The notes: generated by a model from the letters alone, not told the origin. Positions 10,725 through 22,338 are shown, counted from the first letter of the stretch. The stretch is DNA of 64,000 nt from Triatoma infestans (GCA_011037195.1 JAAEAF010002490.1:1-64000), one strand, 5' to 3'. Program-made: numbers and translations.

Positions 10725-11312
10725 TAAAATGTAATAAGAATAAGTGAAAGTTGTGCGAGTGTTTAATACCAGATTTCTTACTTTCTCTTACTTCTAGTAA
10801 TAAGAGGAAGTACTGCAGTCATGTCAAATTTTTGACCGGAAATACAAGTTTTGAGATCCCCTAAGTACTATAAAATTGTTTTTAGCATTATAGTCTATAT
10901 GTAGATATGTGTGTGTGTGTGTGTGTGTTTGTGATTAAAAATATATCAAAATCGAAAAATTGCATAAAGCTCAAGTTTAGTATTCAGTTTAGATACTCTC
11001 CTGCATCTGGCAAGAATGTTTCCGGCAAAATTCATCAACCGGAAGTGCGTCCTTACTCAATTTTATTTTTTTTTTACAGTTTTTCACAATTTTCTCGAAT
11101 ACGGCTCCAATGATTTTCTTTAAAGATCGTACACTTCACACATAAATCCTCAACATATTTTATTTGCAACATTTTCTCAGGAAAATTGATTTTTGGTAGG
11201 TTCTGGGAAAACAGAAACGTCAAGCTTACCCCTAAAACACTACTTCAGTAGAATGTATGGTTCTGCCAGCTATATAATATTAATATACTTTAGAAACATT
11301 CGTAGAAATCGC
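10725..11312 (+). repeat. family G, split by a LINE
   Basis: Forward copy with the GTAATAAGAGGAAGTACTGC module, a (TG)n run near 10908 and CAACCGGAAGTGCGTC near 11036. It continues at 12793-12990 (CTAAACCGGAAGTGCTAG), so the LINE at 11322-12792 inserted into it. Confidence 0.75.
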
Positions 11313-11321
11313 AATTTAAAA

Positions 11322-12792
11322 CTGGTCGGAACATGTTAAGACACAACATCAAAAGGCGATAATCTTCTTTTGGCAGTGTCGAAGAGTTGTAGGTAAGAAC
11401 TGGGGGATCACTCCCAAGATGATGTTCTGGATTTATTGCATGGTCATTAAACTTAGATTGGTATATGCGGCTTTGGTGTGGTGGCGTCGCATTGAAACAC
11501 GAACCGCTAGGCAGCTGCTGGAAGAAATCCAACGTTTGGCTTGTCTGGCGGTGACTGGTGCGTTTCGGACTACACCGACCGCATCTATGGAGACTTTGTT
11601 AGGGATTCCACCTCTCTTTGTGGAGGTGAAAAACCAGGCAATGAAAGCCTGTTATAGAATTAAACAGGCAGGTTTTTGGCAGGGTAAGCGATATGGTCAT
11701 TCTACCATTTATCGTGAGATGCTTTTAAGGATTCCCATTATAGGTTTCCCTTCTGATAGGAATTTGAAGACTTTTGTCTTTGGTCATTCCTACAGGGTTA
11801 GGTTGCCTTCTAGGGAAGATTGGTTAACCCTGGGTCCGTCTGGTGTGATTCCTGAGAATTATCTCCGATGCTATACGGACGGTTCCAGTATGGATGGTAG
11901 GTCTGGGGCTACCGTCTATTTTGGACGGGAGATCATTTGGTAGCGCCTCTTGGTGAGTGGGCCACCGTTTCCCAGGCTGAGGTTTATGCAATTCTTTGCT
12001 GTATTTTGGATGAGAGGGTGCGTAACACTAATTTAAAAGGTGTTTGTATCTGCTCGGACAGCCAGGCTGCGTTGAAGGCGCTTAATTCATGTGTCTTCAC
12101 TTCCAGATTGGTGTTGGAATGTTCTAAAAGACTGGAAGATCTTTCTTCATTAAAGGATGTGCATCTGGTCTGGGTTCCAGGTCATATGGGAATTTTTGGG
12201 AATGAGGAGGTGGATAGGTTGGCCAAATTAGATGCCTCTCTCCCTTTCATTGGTCCAGAGCCTGCTGTTGGAGTGTCTTCTGGCACATGTTTGTCGGGCT
12301 TTCAGACGTAGATGACCTCACAGTGGGTTGTCGGCGGTCTAAAATGCTGATTGGGGGCCCGGACGGAGCTTTGGGTAGCGGGGTCCGATGTCTTTCACGG
12401 ACCTCCCTCAGACATCTGGTTGGATTTCTCATTGGGCATTGTGGTTTAAGGAGACATCTCTATATAATGGGACTCGTGCCTGACCCCTTTTGTAGAGTTT
12501 GTGAGACTGAGGAGGAAACACCCATGCATCTGATGACGAATTGTTTGGGTTGTGAGGAGATTAGGTTTAGGACCTTCGGCCGGAATAGGATATCGGTAGA
12601 GGATCTTAAGCTGTGTCCTTTTAAGGTTCTGTTCCGATTTGTTCGGTCTGTGGTGAAACTTAGATGGTTAAAACCTGGGCCTGGATTTTCGTTCTAGTCC
12701 CAGTGGTTGTTATTCTTTAGGGGTAGCTATATAGGCCTTAGGAGGCTTTGGATAGCGTAGGGTTTGCCCTCCCCTTTTGTGAATAATAATCC
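11322..12792 (+). pseudogene. 5'-truncated RNase H LINE (family L1a), copy 1
   Basis: 3' part of an I/R1/Jockey-group non-LTR retrotransposon polyprotein. Reading starts in frame right at the left boundary ('FFWQCRRVVGKNWGI'), passes 'ALVWWRRIETRTARQLL' (end of the RT thumb), and enters an RNase H domain with 'YTDGS' near 11875, 'AEVYAIL' near 11980, 'SDSQAAL' near 12056 and 'GNEEVDRLAK' near 12200, covering the four catalytic acidic positions. It ends in a Cys/His cluster 'CRVCETEEETPMHL' and a stop near 12696. Two frame breaks (near 11940 and 12300) make it inactive. An AAT-rich tail follows. CAATTTAAA flanks both sides (11313-11321 and 12793-12801) as a target-site duplication. Confidence 0.88.
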
Positions 12793-12990
12793 CAATTTAA
12801 AGAAAACTTACTAAACCGGAAGTGCTAGTTTTACAGAATTAGGTTTTTGTGTATTTTAGAATGTTCTCAATAACGACTATAATAATTTTTTATTAAACTT
12901 AGAACACTAATTGCAGAGATGTAAATTTAATGGTGTTTTGAAGAATCTAAGACATTAAAATTCAAATGTGCTTGTTCATAATTGACGCTC
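12793..12990 (+). repeat. family G, right half of the split copy
   Basis: Continues the interrupted copy from 11312: CTAAACCGGAAGTGCTAG, then TTTACAGAATTAGG and the TTCTCAATAACGACTATAAT stretch. Confidence 0.7.
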
Positions 12991-13139
12991 TCTACAATGT
13001 AATCATTCTCTTCCTGCCTCGGATGGTAATTCGTTACCTGTTCTCCCAGATTTTTTTATATATAACTTAATAGAAAAATATAATTTTTATCTATATTTTA
13101 ATCGAAAAAGTAGAATATCCTCCGGTGATTGGTTGTACC

Positions 13140-13390
13140 TATTTTTTTTTTTTTTTTTTAATTTAAGGCGCGTCAACATCTACGGTCATTGGCGCCCGGA
13201 GCCTTCTCAGTGCATTGCCGGCCTCCCGACAGTGTGCTATCGTTACAGACAACACTGACCTTCACCAGACAGTGAGCTGTAGAGGCTCCTAAGAAGAAAA
13301 AATCTAAAGGTAGCACAGCTGGACTCGAGAACCGGGGTCCTCCGCATGTGAGTCCAATACGCTAACCAGTTTAGCTATTCCCTATTAAAA
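13140..13390 (-). mobile_element. tRNA-headed SINE, copy 2
   Basis: Same layout as the copy at 8660-8917: minus-strand head with TAGCTAAACTGGTTAGCG and a B-box region now interrupted (CCCGGTTCTCGAGTCC, two bases inserted), then a body ending GCGCCTTAAATTAAAA. The B-box insertion suggests it is older or no longer transcribable. Confidence 0.78.
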
Positions 13391-13603
13391 CATTAAAAAA
13401 AGTGCGAATAAATCACTGAAATGACTTTTTGAAAGAAAATCTTTCCTTTAACCAACTGCAAATCGAACAATGGAAGCAGTAGATCATCTCATTTTTGCAT
13501 AGAGGTGATCCACTAAAATTCATTTCTTCAGTTTACATTTTAATGCCTATTACCGTTGAGATATCGAAGACAAAGGGAAATAGCATACATGTACTATTTT
13601 GTT

Positions 13604-13858
13604 TAGGGTAAAGTTAGGAGAGACCCCGCACATTTCAATTGCAGTTAATGTAGTATTGAAAATTTACTAATGCGTTATGAAAATTTAGGTATTCACCAGA
13701 TCGTATAAATGATCGTAGAACACAAAATAACTGAAGAATTTTGCAATACGTTTCTCTCTACCTTCGACTAACTTGCATGACGCCGCGTGGTGGCAAGCAA
13801 GAGAACTAAAGCCTGCGTCTTCTTTCCTACTCCCGACATCTCCCCTAGCTTTACCCTA
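13604..13858. mobile_element. 255-bp MITE with TAGGGTAAAG termini
   Basis: The left end TTAGGGTAAAGTTAGGAGAG (13603-13622) is matched by the complement of the right end, ATCTCCCCTAGCTTTACCCTA (last 20 bases at 13839-13858). The interior has no coding frame and includes GCCGCGTGGTGGCAAGCAAG. No long target duplication is visible. Confidence 0.75.
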
Positions 13859-13859
13859 C

Positions 13860-14631
13860 ATATTTACAGGGTAATCATATTAATAAATAACACTAAAATT
13901 CATGGCCAAGGAATAAACATTCATATGTAATCTTAAAATCTATGCTTCTTCAAGAAGGAGGTAAAATTATTCCATCAATATTATAATTTTGGTGACTAAA
14001 AAAAACGAAAGACTAAAAATAATTCTTTAAATGTTATTTCATCTAAAAATTCATATAGCCCATATTTGCAATCAAATCCGCAGGATACATGTTAATGATT
14101 TTCCAAATGTTCTGCTTTTCCCCAAAGTTTGTTATAGCTTTTTTACTGCCATATAGTTTTTGAATTCACTTTTTTTATTTTTTTTTTATGAATTGAAAGG
14201 TTAGAGCTAGCCTGTCCTAGGTTTTTGCATCTGCCTATCCTGAATTGTTATTCAGTATTAAGCATGTCTGTTTGGTAATTATTTCTCTAAATTTACAAAT
14301 AATTTGATGGAAGTAATAATAAAGTTAAAGCAATACTAATACGAATCGATTAGTACCCAATTATAAGCGGAAAAAATATATATATTAGAAAAATCAATTC
14401 CAAAAAACAAATCATGTTACATAGAATTAAGTTGGGCTTGTATTTATCTTAATTTTTTATACAGTTGACTAATAATCAAAGCGAGAAGGACATAAATCAA
14501 AGGATTTATTTATAGGATATTTCAATCGGATCTTCTAATTCACAGGAAATTGCATCAAGGAATTCTCCTTTTAGAATTTATCATTTCAAGTTTTAGCTAG
14601 TAATAGAATAAAGAAATTCTAAACTATTTAC
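13860..14631. other. AT-rich intron sequence, no feature seen
   Basis: Lies immediately downstream (in transcript sense) of the last visible ZIP exon. No repeat module, RNA gene or convincing exon was found. Confidence 0.5.
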
Positions 14632-14724
14632 CTGATGTTCATGAGATGAATTCTGAATTCTATCTTTTAAAAGTACTGATTCTTCTTTTCTTGTCATTTC
14701 CTTTATATTTAATAAAGACTTATC
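14632..14724 (-). CDS. ZIP (SLC39) transporter, cytoplasmic-loop exon
   Basis: A 93-nt exon (31 codons, phase 0 at both ends). It follows a TTTTTGTTTCAG acceptor and is followed by GTAAAT. The peptide is hydrophilic and charged (DKSLLNIKEMTRKEES..., ending SSHEHQ). In phase and position it follows the exon ending NKSK at 19867. In ZIP8/14-type proteins this place is the start of the long cytoplasmic loop between transmembrane helices 3 and 4, usually histidine-rich. Only one HEH is visible here, so more of the loop must lie in further exons to the left. The next expected exons, with the metal-binding DGLHN helix, were not found between 4 and 14.6 kb. Assignment rests on strand, phase and character, not on a family motif. 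Confidence 0.6.
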
Positions 14725-15420
14725 CTGAAACAAAAAAGATATATTTAGCAGAGATGAAAATCTTTTATTATTCAATTTGCTTTAGATTCAAGGGAGCATT
14801 GTGGAAATGAATAAATAAAAGAAATCGTAGCATAGTATAGTAAAATTAATGCTGCTTTGTTTTCTGCATGACTAATAAGTAACAAGATCAAGAATTTAAG
14901 GTTATTAATACCTAATTATTCCAATTATAAAAGAACATTGTTTATTCAATTACTTGTATGTTATTTAAACAAAAAATTCTTCATTATTACTTATCTATTT
15001 AAAAAACTAAATTAATAAATACAAAGAACATATATCTGTAACAAAGCGATTTATATCACAGCCATGTTCTTTTCTCAGAATTATATAAATATTTAAAAGC
15101 ATCTTCTTTGTTCCTTTTAAAATTTTTGAAAAACACACAAAATTAGAAATAATAACAATTTCTTAAATATATCAATTTCCCTTTGTCCAACACAGGAGCA
15201 GACATATCTATTGTGAATCGTTTTATCTTAGTTGTCTAGTTCACACATAGATGGCTGAAGCATTCATTTTACCCAGTCAGTGTTTAAACTCAATAACAAT
15301 TTTTGACATGGCATTGAAATATGCATCTTTGTTAAGCCGCTTAGTTTCTTAAGAGAAAACAAAATAAATTCAAGCAAGTTATTGATATTATTATTATTTT
15401 TTTATTATGTGATTGTGAAA
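14725..15420. other. AT-rich intron sequence, no feature seen
   Basis: No coding, RNA or repeat signal that I can support. Confidence 0.45.
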
Positions 15421-15429
15421 AATTAAATT

Positions 15430-16550
15430 AATTATGATCCCCCCTTAAATCGCGTTTCAATTTTCTGAGCTCGCCATTTAAAAGTGATGAGCTACACTTC
15501 AAAAAAAAGCTTCGAGAATAAGATAAGAATAAACTGGCATCTGGGAGATGATCATTTGATATTTTCCTAGTCACTGAATCATTTCTTCCATTTAAAGGAG
15601 ACAGCACAATACTATTCTGCCTTTGTGGAATGGCTTTCGACAACATGGATATATTGCGATGAAGGAGTTCTAAACAGAAGATGTGCAGTAATGATCTCCA
15701 CGTCGCATAGATTGGGGGAATCATATAAGACGATTTTGTGAAATTGGTCGGTGATGAGCCTCAAGCAAGCTACTGCATCGCTCTTGGGAGTTATCTGCTT
15801 ATATCAAGAAGGACGACGCATACTTGCCGTCGCAATGTCTCTTTCTTTTGGAGCCTTCTGTACTAGCGAAGTTGAAAATTTTTTTGGCTGGTAAGTGGTA
15901 GTGACAAGGTATCTCTCGCTGATCCATGCTAGACGACCCACTTATTCTTTTCCATGGGAACCCATCCTTAGTAACAATAGCTTTAGTAGTACCATCAACT
16001 TTAAGGTTGAGTGTGAGGTTCTGACATTCGGATTCTTACTCCAACACCCGTTTAATGTAAGACTTATAAGTCTGTTTATAGCACTTTCTAGTTGGCATAT
16101 ATTTATAGCAATGAGTTTTTCATGAGCCTCAGACTGGATTCACCTTTGGTGGCTGCACATTCATTTGTTTTGCCCAGGTCAAATTGTTGTCCAGCAAGAA
16201 TCCCAGATGTTCCTGAGTTGTAATCCTTAATTCAAGATCATAGTTCTTCGCGGGCAAAGTGATGTTTAGAAGACTATTTTGTAGGTTTATTAGATTTCAT
16301 TCTCTGGCGCCCGCTTAACTAGTATTTTAGAGGCATCACTTTCCTACGCTTCAAAAGACCGTTTATTAGGACATAACCCAGCGAAGGAAATCATTAATAC
16401 AAAGCAGCGCTTTGATTCTAGACATTTTTTCATCACGTCTCCGATAATGTCTCTGATCATATCGAAATGCAATGCACTGAAATTTGAGTCTTGGGGGCAA
16501 TTCTTGTTCTTGAAGTACTCTCCCGGTTTCCCGGTTTTACGCGTTAATGT
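15430..16550 (-). pseudogene. probable non-LTR reverse-transcriptase relic
   Basis: Minus-strand sequence of intermediate GC. Near 16180-16230 it reads 'HLGFLLDNNLTWAKQMN', matching the 'LGI.LD..LTW..H' box after the palm in Jockey/CR1-type reverse transcriptases. Further down, frames with 'CDVEIITAHLLFRTPSS' and 'LSPLNGRNDSVTRKISND' could be the C-terminal part, but stops and frame shifts break it repeatedly. The catalytic YADD segment was not found. It lies inside the intron between the last two visible ZIP exons. The clade is uncertain. Confidence 0.4.
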
Positions 16551-16924
16551 GAAAGAAATTATTTAATTCATGCCCGAATTCTTTGCCCGAATTTTCTAAA
16601 TGGTCAATTTATCTAATAGTTTTGCAACACCAACTTTATCAAAGACCGGTTTTAAGGTCAATGATGATGCTAGCGTATATTATTACGTGTGAAAACCAAC
16701 CTTAATCATTTTGCAAGCCTTAATCATCTTTAACTGGCAAGCTATCGTTTTATGGTATTTTCCTATGCGTCATAAGATCTGCTTGGGAATTCGAAATATC
16801 CTTTTTCATATTCGCCGTCTCCAGAATCATTTTTTCCCCTTCATACAAACGGCCAACACTTTTTCAAATTCAATTATATGGAATGATGCCATATAACGAG
16901 ACGGAGTTATCTCGTTTATTTATT

Positions 16925-17110
16925 TTTTTCATTTTGGGCGCATCAAATACGGTAGTTATTAGCGCCCCGAGCCATATTTTCTTTCTTATATTGCGGCCAC
17001 TCGAGCTGGGATAACACAATCTGTGAGACTTCCACACACAACAAACCCAGCAAGACTGGGTGTAGCCCTAGCCTAGATTGCTGGGTGTAGCCCTAGAGTG
17101 CCATCCCTTA
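16925..17110 (-). repeat. SINE 3' fragment and a short tandem duplication
   Basis: 16925-17000 matches the minus-strand tail of the tRNA-headed SINE (GGGCGCATCAAATACGG against GGCGCGTCAACATCTACGG elsewhere). Just beyond, GCTGGGTGTAGCCCTAG occurs twice near 17075-17092, with a similar GACTGGGTGTAGCCCTAG near 17053. Confidence 0.5.
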
Positions 17111-17831
17111 GCCTGCTTATTATTTTTAAAATTAGGATCTTTTGAGTTTTCCTTCTGTGATCGGGGATTTAGTAAGATGTCTTGGTTAATTAATAATGGG
17201 TAAAAATACCTCTTTTGGGCCCCACATAATTAAAAATTCTGGCTGAGTATTACCTTGCTTGATCTGTTGAAAATAAAAATATTCCAATGTCTTCGCATTG
17301 TATCTTAGAATACTTTATATTACAAGTATTGTACTTTTAACGACTTTGCTGCACTCGTAGAAAGACCAGAAAGTAGAAGAGAGCAGAAAGATTTAAGGAA
17401 ATAATGTATTATAAATTAATTAATATATACAATAGTAATTATATATTTATATGTAAATTAAGTGTTATGTTCTATTACTTTAATTAAGTGATTTATAAGT
17501 GTAATTAATTGTGTTCTTGTTGGTAAAGCAATGGTCTATATAAATTTTATTGTACAATTATCTGAATGCATTTTAGTTAATTAAATAATTTCTATTAATT
17601 TCTCTAAGATCAACTTTGGTTTATCATAGATTTTTGAATACCACTAATTTTATTTAAAGATATAATAAGATTCTAGATGCTATGTAATACTGGTTACTTG
17701 TGAGTAATAAATTCAGCCGTGTTAAGCCTGAGCCTGAGAGACTTGTAGATATTTTATTTGAACATACTGCAAAAAAAAGGCCAAATTGCCAAACTTTGCA
17801 TTAAAATTACATTGCAGTACATATATATTTA

Positions 17832-19175
17832 CCAGCAAAAAATTCCGGCCACTTGAAAAAATTTCTATGTACAGTTTTCAATTTTTTAATATATTTGATC
17901 GTTCATAACGTTAATAGATTAACTGATTCTCAAAATAAAACAAATATATAGGATGCTCTGAATCAAGCGGGAAATTTCGTCTTGTGAGATTAGAGCCCAT
18001 TCTTGCGTCTTGAAGTGCCCTTTCTAGCACCTGAAGCGTCCCAGGAAGGACTCTCCGATCTCTTATCCGTCTTCCAAGCATATTTCACAAATGCTGTATG
18101 GGATTTAAATCAGGGGAACGAGCAGACGAGTTTAGGAAGTCATTATTATGGTTATTAAGAAAAACCTGTACTACTGAGCTGTATGTGGACGAGCATTATC
18201 GTGCATTTGCATAAACTTCTCACCTATCTCCGGCATGATAGGGACCACATGTACTTGCAGTACATCCGCCAAATACCGAGCATCAGTCATGGAACCTCCT
18301 CGAACGAGGTCTCTGTAAACCTGCCCAAACCATCAGAGAGCTTCGTTGGAAATAACTAGCGAGAACAAAATTGCATTGTGCAAACCTCTCACCTCTTCTC
18401 CTCCACGTTCGTTCATGGCCGTCTAGAGACCTTAAGGCAAATCGGGACTCGTCAGAAAACAATACACTTGCCCACTCTCGATAGACCAATTGATGTATTG
18501 CCGAGCAAACAAGGCGCAAAATTCGGTGCTGCCTAGTTTGTTCTGGCCCTCTTGCAGGGCGAAAAGCCATCAAATTTTGCTCATTCAATCTTCTTTGAGC
18601 TGTTCTCCCAGAAATTTGAACACCTCTAATTTCTTGGAGGCGATTTACTCCTTCAACAGCCGTGAGATGACGATTTTGTAAAACTGTCAGTGTCAAAAAA
18701 TGGTCATTCTCGCAGTTTAGTGGCCCTTGAACCTGGCCTTCTTTAGTATGAGCCTGCACTGCATCTTGCAGAGTTTGGTAGGGGACACCAATAGCAATGG
18801 CTGCATATCTAATGGAACGGCCGTCAAACACTAAGTGCTACAGCACGTGCAACACTAAGGGGATTTTGAAATTTGTAATTTTACTTTTTTTAGTCAAGAG
18901 ACAAGCTAAAGCGCAGTTAAAGCAAATAATAAAAAATCAATTCGAACTGGAAAAAAAATAAATAAACAAATTGATAATAAATGAAAACTAATTAGTAAAC
19001 ATTTTTATTTATTTAATTTTTTTTAAACCACAAAGTAAATTTGTACAAAGTCCAATCTACTCTAAAAAATGTTAACTATTAATTGCCAAGACAAAATAAC
19101 TGGTGAAAACTGACCAGATAATATTATATTATTTATTCAATGTAAATTTTTTAAGTGACTGGAATTTTTTTGCCG
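17832..19175 (-). mobile_element. Tc1-type transposon with ~31-bp TIRs
   Basis: The left end GCAAAAAATTCCGGCCACTT (from 17835) and the complement of the right end (GGCAAAAAAATTCCAGTCAC, ending at 19174) are inverted repeats of about 31 bp. A TA lies directly left of the element; the right flanking TA appears mutated. The size of 1.34 kb is normal for Tc1. The transposase on the minus strand is broken. It sits in a ZIP-gene intron. Confidence 0.82.
17945..18835 (-). pseudogene. Tc1-like transposase, frameshifted
   Basis: An open minus-strand frame from 18831 to 18283 holds the N-terminal paired-type helix-turn-helix DNA-binding half ('GVPYQTLQDAV', then 'EGVNRLQEIRGVQISGRTAQ') and the first catalytic aspartate in 'LFSDESRF'. 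After 'LMVWAGL' the frame breaks. The second aspartate is in another frame near 18210 (HDNARPHTAQ, within 'KFMQMHDNARPHTAQ'), and the 'SPDLNPI' block with the last acidic residue follows near 18100 after more shifts. Nearly full length (about 300 codons) but unable to make active transposase. Confidence 0.82.
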
Positions 19176-19866
19176 TTGAATGTATTATATTATATGTGAT
19201 AATTATTTTAAACTTAGAGTTTACAATCAGTACATATTGAGTTTACATATATTCGCTAGGAATGGTTTTCTTCACCCAAACTTAACTATATTTTTTAATT
19301 TTAGAAACTAGTAAAAAATGAAGCAAGATTTCTAAAGAATATCTGGTATTTTCTAAGGATAGAAGATTCTTTATCAAGATACTCTGTTGATTTAGTATAA
19401 ATTTTTTTTTTTTTATAAAAGGGTAAATATATATATATCTCAAAGTGAAAGTGAAAAACCTTATGATATGAGAGAACATCGATACTTCAAGACATTGATT
19501 GATTTTTTCAAATTAACTTGTCACACATGACATACTTGGGCTAATATATGTGTTAATAAACATGGCATGTGTAAACATAGTTAATAAATTTTGGAGGGTT
19601 CAGTTTTATTGTGTGTGCCAATGTTTTTATATTATAATAAATTTAAGAATTTAAGTTTTAATGTTAAATTTATGTTTTTAGAAGTGGTTGATAATGTACA
19701 TTCAAGAAACAAAACAAAAAAAGATGAACTTTGCGCCCACTCAGAAATAATATAATATAATAATGTTTAGGTATTTTTAACGATTGATAAATAATACAAT
19801 AATGATTTTTTGTAAATTTACTTTTAATGCTATCTTAAAAAATAAATAAAAATTATATTTACTGAC

Positions 19867-19986
19867 CTTTGATTTGTTAAAGGCTAATTTTGATACTGAT
19901 TCTATAACAAATATTATCCATAAACTGAGCCAACCAAAGAGAGCTGTGTTTAAATAGTTTTCAACAGATGCTGTCAGTTTGAACGC
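19867..19986 (-). CDS. ZIP (SLC39) transporter, transmembrane-3 exon
   Basis: A 120-nt exon (40 codons, phase 0 at both ends) between a TTCCACAG acceptor and a GTCAGT donor. It begins AFKLTASVENYLNTALFGW, continues through a hydrophobic helix (LSLWIIFVIES) and ends KLAFNKSK. Joined to the exon ending 'LFQLIPE' at 28897 it makes 'LIPEAF', the exact junction motif of ZIP8/ZIP14 transporters. The helix ending in a basic 'ES.SKL' is the usual end of transmembrane segment 3. The intron before it is about 8.9 kb and contains a mariner, a Tc1, LINE and foldback insertions. Confidence 0.85.
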
Positions 19987-20039
19987 CTGTGGAATAAAAT
20001 GTATAATATATATAATATTTATGTTAAAATCAGAACGAA

Positions 20040-20240
20040 GAGCCACGCCCTTTTTCTACCAAGGTTCATTGCTTCATCAGCTTTTAGGACTCTGAAGAGG
20101 CTCATTGCAATATGAACGAAACGACGGTTTCTAGCAAAGAGCTGACGCAGTCTTAACCCGAAAACTCAAGTGTTTTTTTCGTGAAAATGGCCGTGGAAAC
20201 CTAAAAGGTCATATTATAATATTGTTCTGTAATGGGATCA
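20040..20240 (+). repeat. family C repeat, copy 1
   Basis: Reads GAGCCACGCCC, AAGGTTCATTGCTTCATCAG, then a hammerhead-like core and a tail (TCGTGAAAATGGCCGTGGAA). The same order occurs at 30790-30985 (plus) and in inverted form at 21855-22015. It begins only about 54 bp upstream (transcript sense) of the ZIP exon at 19986. Confidence 0.7.
20087..20130 (+). ncRNA. hammerhead-like motif, family C, degraded
   Basis: CTGAAGA (20092-20098), a stem II of the GCTCAT/ATGAAC type, then GAAACGAC where GAAACGTC is expected. The T-to-A change at the base before the cleavage nucleotide should abolish self-cleavage. Confidence 0.5.
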
Positions 20241-21850
20241 GAACATCCAATATCTTAACCCCAGTATAAGGCATCTCTACAGGAAATGGGAGGACTATTC
20301 TTCAGTATTTCATCAGGGTAACATCAAGATTCTACTAGTGACATAATTCATACATCGGAGTGCGTCCCTATCTAAGTATTTAAACATATATTAATTATCA
20401 ATCATTATAGTTGGTGCATTCTAGTTACAATTTAAATCATTTTAAATTAATTGTAGTTTATCTTTTCAAACGTTTAAATTATTGTTAAAATATACATATA
20501 TCTATTTTCGTAAATTCGTAATTCATATTCCGAATAACAACTCTCTAAAATCTCTAACTAACTCCCAACTATTCATCACATCATCACACCTCTCCAAGAC
20601 ATCTGAACCCATTACAGTTCACTTTACTATAATCTTATTTTATAGAAAAATAATCGTGTTGTTCAGTTAATTGTAATCATATTGTTAAGTATATAATATT
20701 TTCCTGAACATATTTAATATGCAATTTCTTAAAAAGAAAAAAGTTCAGTTGAAGTTTAAATAATATGGTTCCATAGTGAAATATAGAGTTTGAAGACAAA
20801 TTTTAAATAGCTCCGCTGAACAGACCTATCAGTGAAATATTCCCCAGGGTCGATAAGAATATACCAAACTGAATCCGATTATTCAATCATTTTTAGCTTT
20901 TGTTTTTGCGTTATTTTGTTCACAATAAACACATATACTCACACCTACAGACAATGAGATGTTAAAAATTGTTCAAACTTAAGAGACGTCAATAACACGT
21001 ATTTCCGGTTAGTATTTAATTTCAAAAATTTGACAGGAACGCAATATTTTTCCGCTTATTAGGAGTAAATCGTTGTAGGAGATTATTGCACTGCGACCTA
21101 AAAGAACTATTGTACCCTATTAGGAATAAAAGAAAGTCAAACATTGTCGTGACGCTAGATTTTATTAGATTTAATTGTAAACAAAAAATATTCACAATAA
21201 ATTAGTGATATGTCTAAAATATTTTTGGACATTTACTTTCTCAGAAACAACACATGTTCCTCTTCAATTGGAATAAAAAACAAAAACAAATCTATTACGT
21301 TTTGAACAGTGAAGGATGATTTCCGGTTTCTCTGGTTTTATAACGTACTGACTAGTATTTATATATTTTTTGGCTTTTAATTTTTAATTTTTAAATCCGA
21401 CTTTTATTGGCATTTTTCGATTCATTTTTTTCAATGCCTTCTTTATTTTGCTATCCTGATCAAACTGACATTAGATGTCTACATTACTGTAAAGTGTATA
21501 TTATTATCTAGAAACTATTATGTTTAGGAGCGTGAATAAATAAACGAAATTTCCAAGAATATGTGTCAAAACTTGTCAAGGATTTCTGCTTTGAGAGAAC
21601 GCGAATGCATTATTAATGTCAAATATTATTTAAGCAAAAAAGCTTCATTTTTACCTAACGATATTTTAGCAAAAAAAAAAAAAAATAGAATTCCTATTGG
21701 CAAAAATAAATTGTTTACATTTTTTAATTATAAACACAATTTTATATTTTAAATTTTTTGGCTGATAAACTGAAACAATTTTAACATTTTTGAATGTAAT
21801 AATTTCGTCATCTAGTTTGGGATAATTAAATTTCAATAAATATCTAAACC
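20240..21850. other. AT-rich intron sequence with family G traces
   Basis: About 1.6 kb without an exon. Short family G-like pieces are possible near 21000 (CGTATTTCCGGTTAGTATTT) and 21310 (GATGATTTCCGG). Nothing else could be supported. Confidence 0.4.
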
Positions 21851-21854
21851 AACA

Positions 21855-22015
21855 CCGCGTGAGTAGTTTGCTACAAACCGACGTTTCGCCCATATTGCAA
21901 TGAGCCTCTTCAGAGTCATTACACCTTGAAAGCTAATGGAGCAATGAATCTTGGGCGTGGGAGGAAGCCACGCCCTTCTCTAACAAGGTTCATTGCTCCA
22001 TTAGATGGAAGGGAT
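21855..22015 (-). repeat. family C repeat, inverted pair
   Basis: A minus-strand family C unit (21860-21965) meets the start of a plus-strand unit. GGGCGTGG and CCACGCCC face each other across about 7 bp, and GGAGCAATGAA is mirrored by TTCATTGCTCC. This head-to-head arrangement is shared with families A and B. Confidence 0.75.
21875..21918 (-). ncRNA. hammerhead ribozyme-like motif, family C, near intact
   Basis: On the minus strand: CTGAAGA (21913-21907); one extra G; stem II GCTCAT paired with ATGGGC across TGCAAT; GAAA; then a minimal self-complementary stem III ACGT giving GAAACGTC. Cleavage is predicted after the complement of 21880. The strands before CTGAAGA (...TGACT) and after GTC (GGTTTG...) can form a short stem I. 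All core residues of the hammerhead consensus are present. The two-base-pair stem III suggests it would act as a dimer, as described for short-stem-III hammerheads. Activity is untested. Confidence 0.65.
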
Positions 22016-22338
22016 ACAGGTACAATTATCAACCTATCAACCCAGATAGTTGGGGAGTGATTACATTCTATTCCAGAAGAGTGCGCCAATATAAACCAAA
22101 GTTATAACATTTCAAATTTTGCACAACTAGCTAATTTTTTTTTTTTTTTTTTTTTTAAAGTAATAGGTTTATTATCTTGGCAGCTGGCATTCCAAGTTTG
22201 AAGGTAATTGTTTATGGTCAATTCCGAGAAACATCCAAAAAACTAAAGAACCTATTCTGTAAAATCGACATCCGGCCAGCCGATTTTCTTCAAATTTTTC
22301 AATACCTCTATATTTTTTAAATAATAAAATTTGAGTCT

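Noticed and set aside
12960..13060. 42-codon minus-strand open stretch ('NLGEQVTNYHPRQEENDY...') considered as a ZIP exon.
   Set aside because: No good acceptor-donor pair in the right phase and no ZIP motif.
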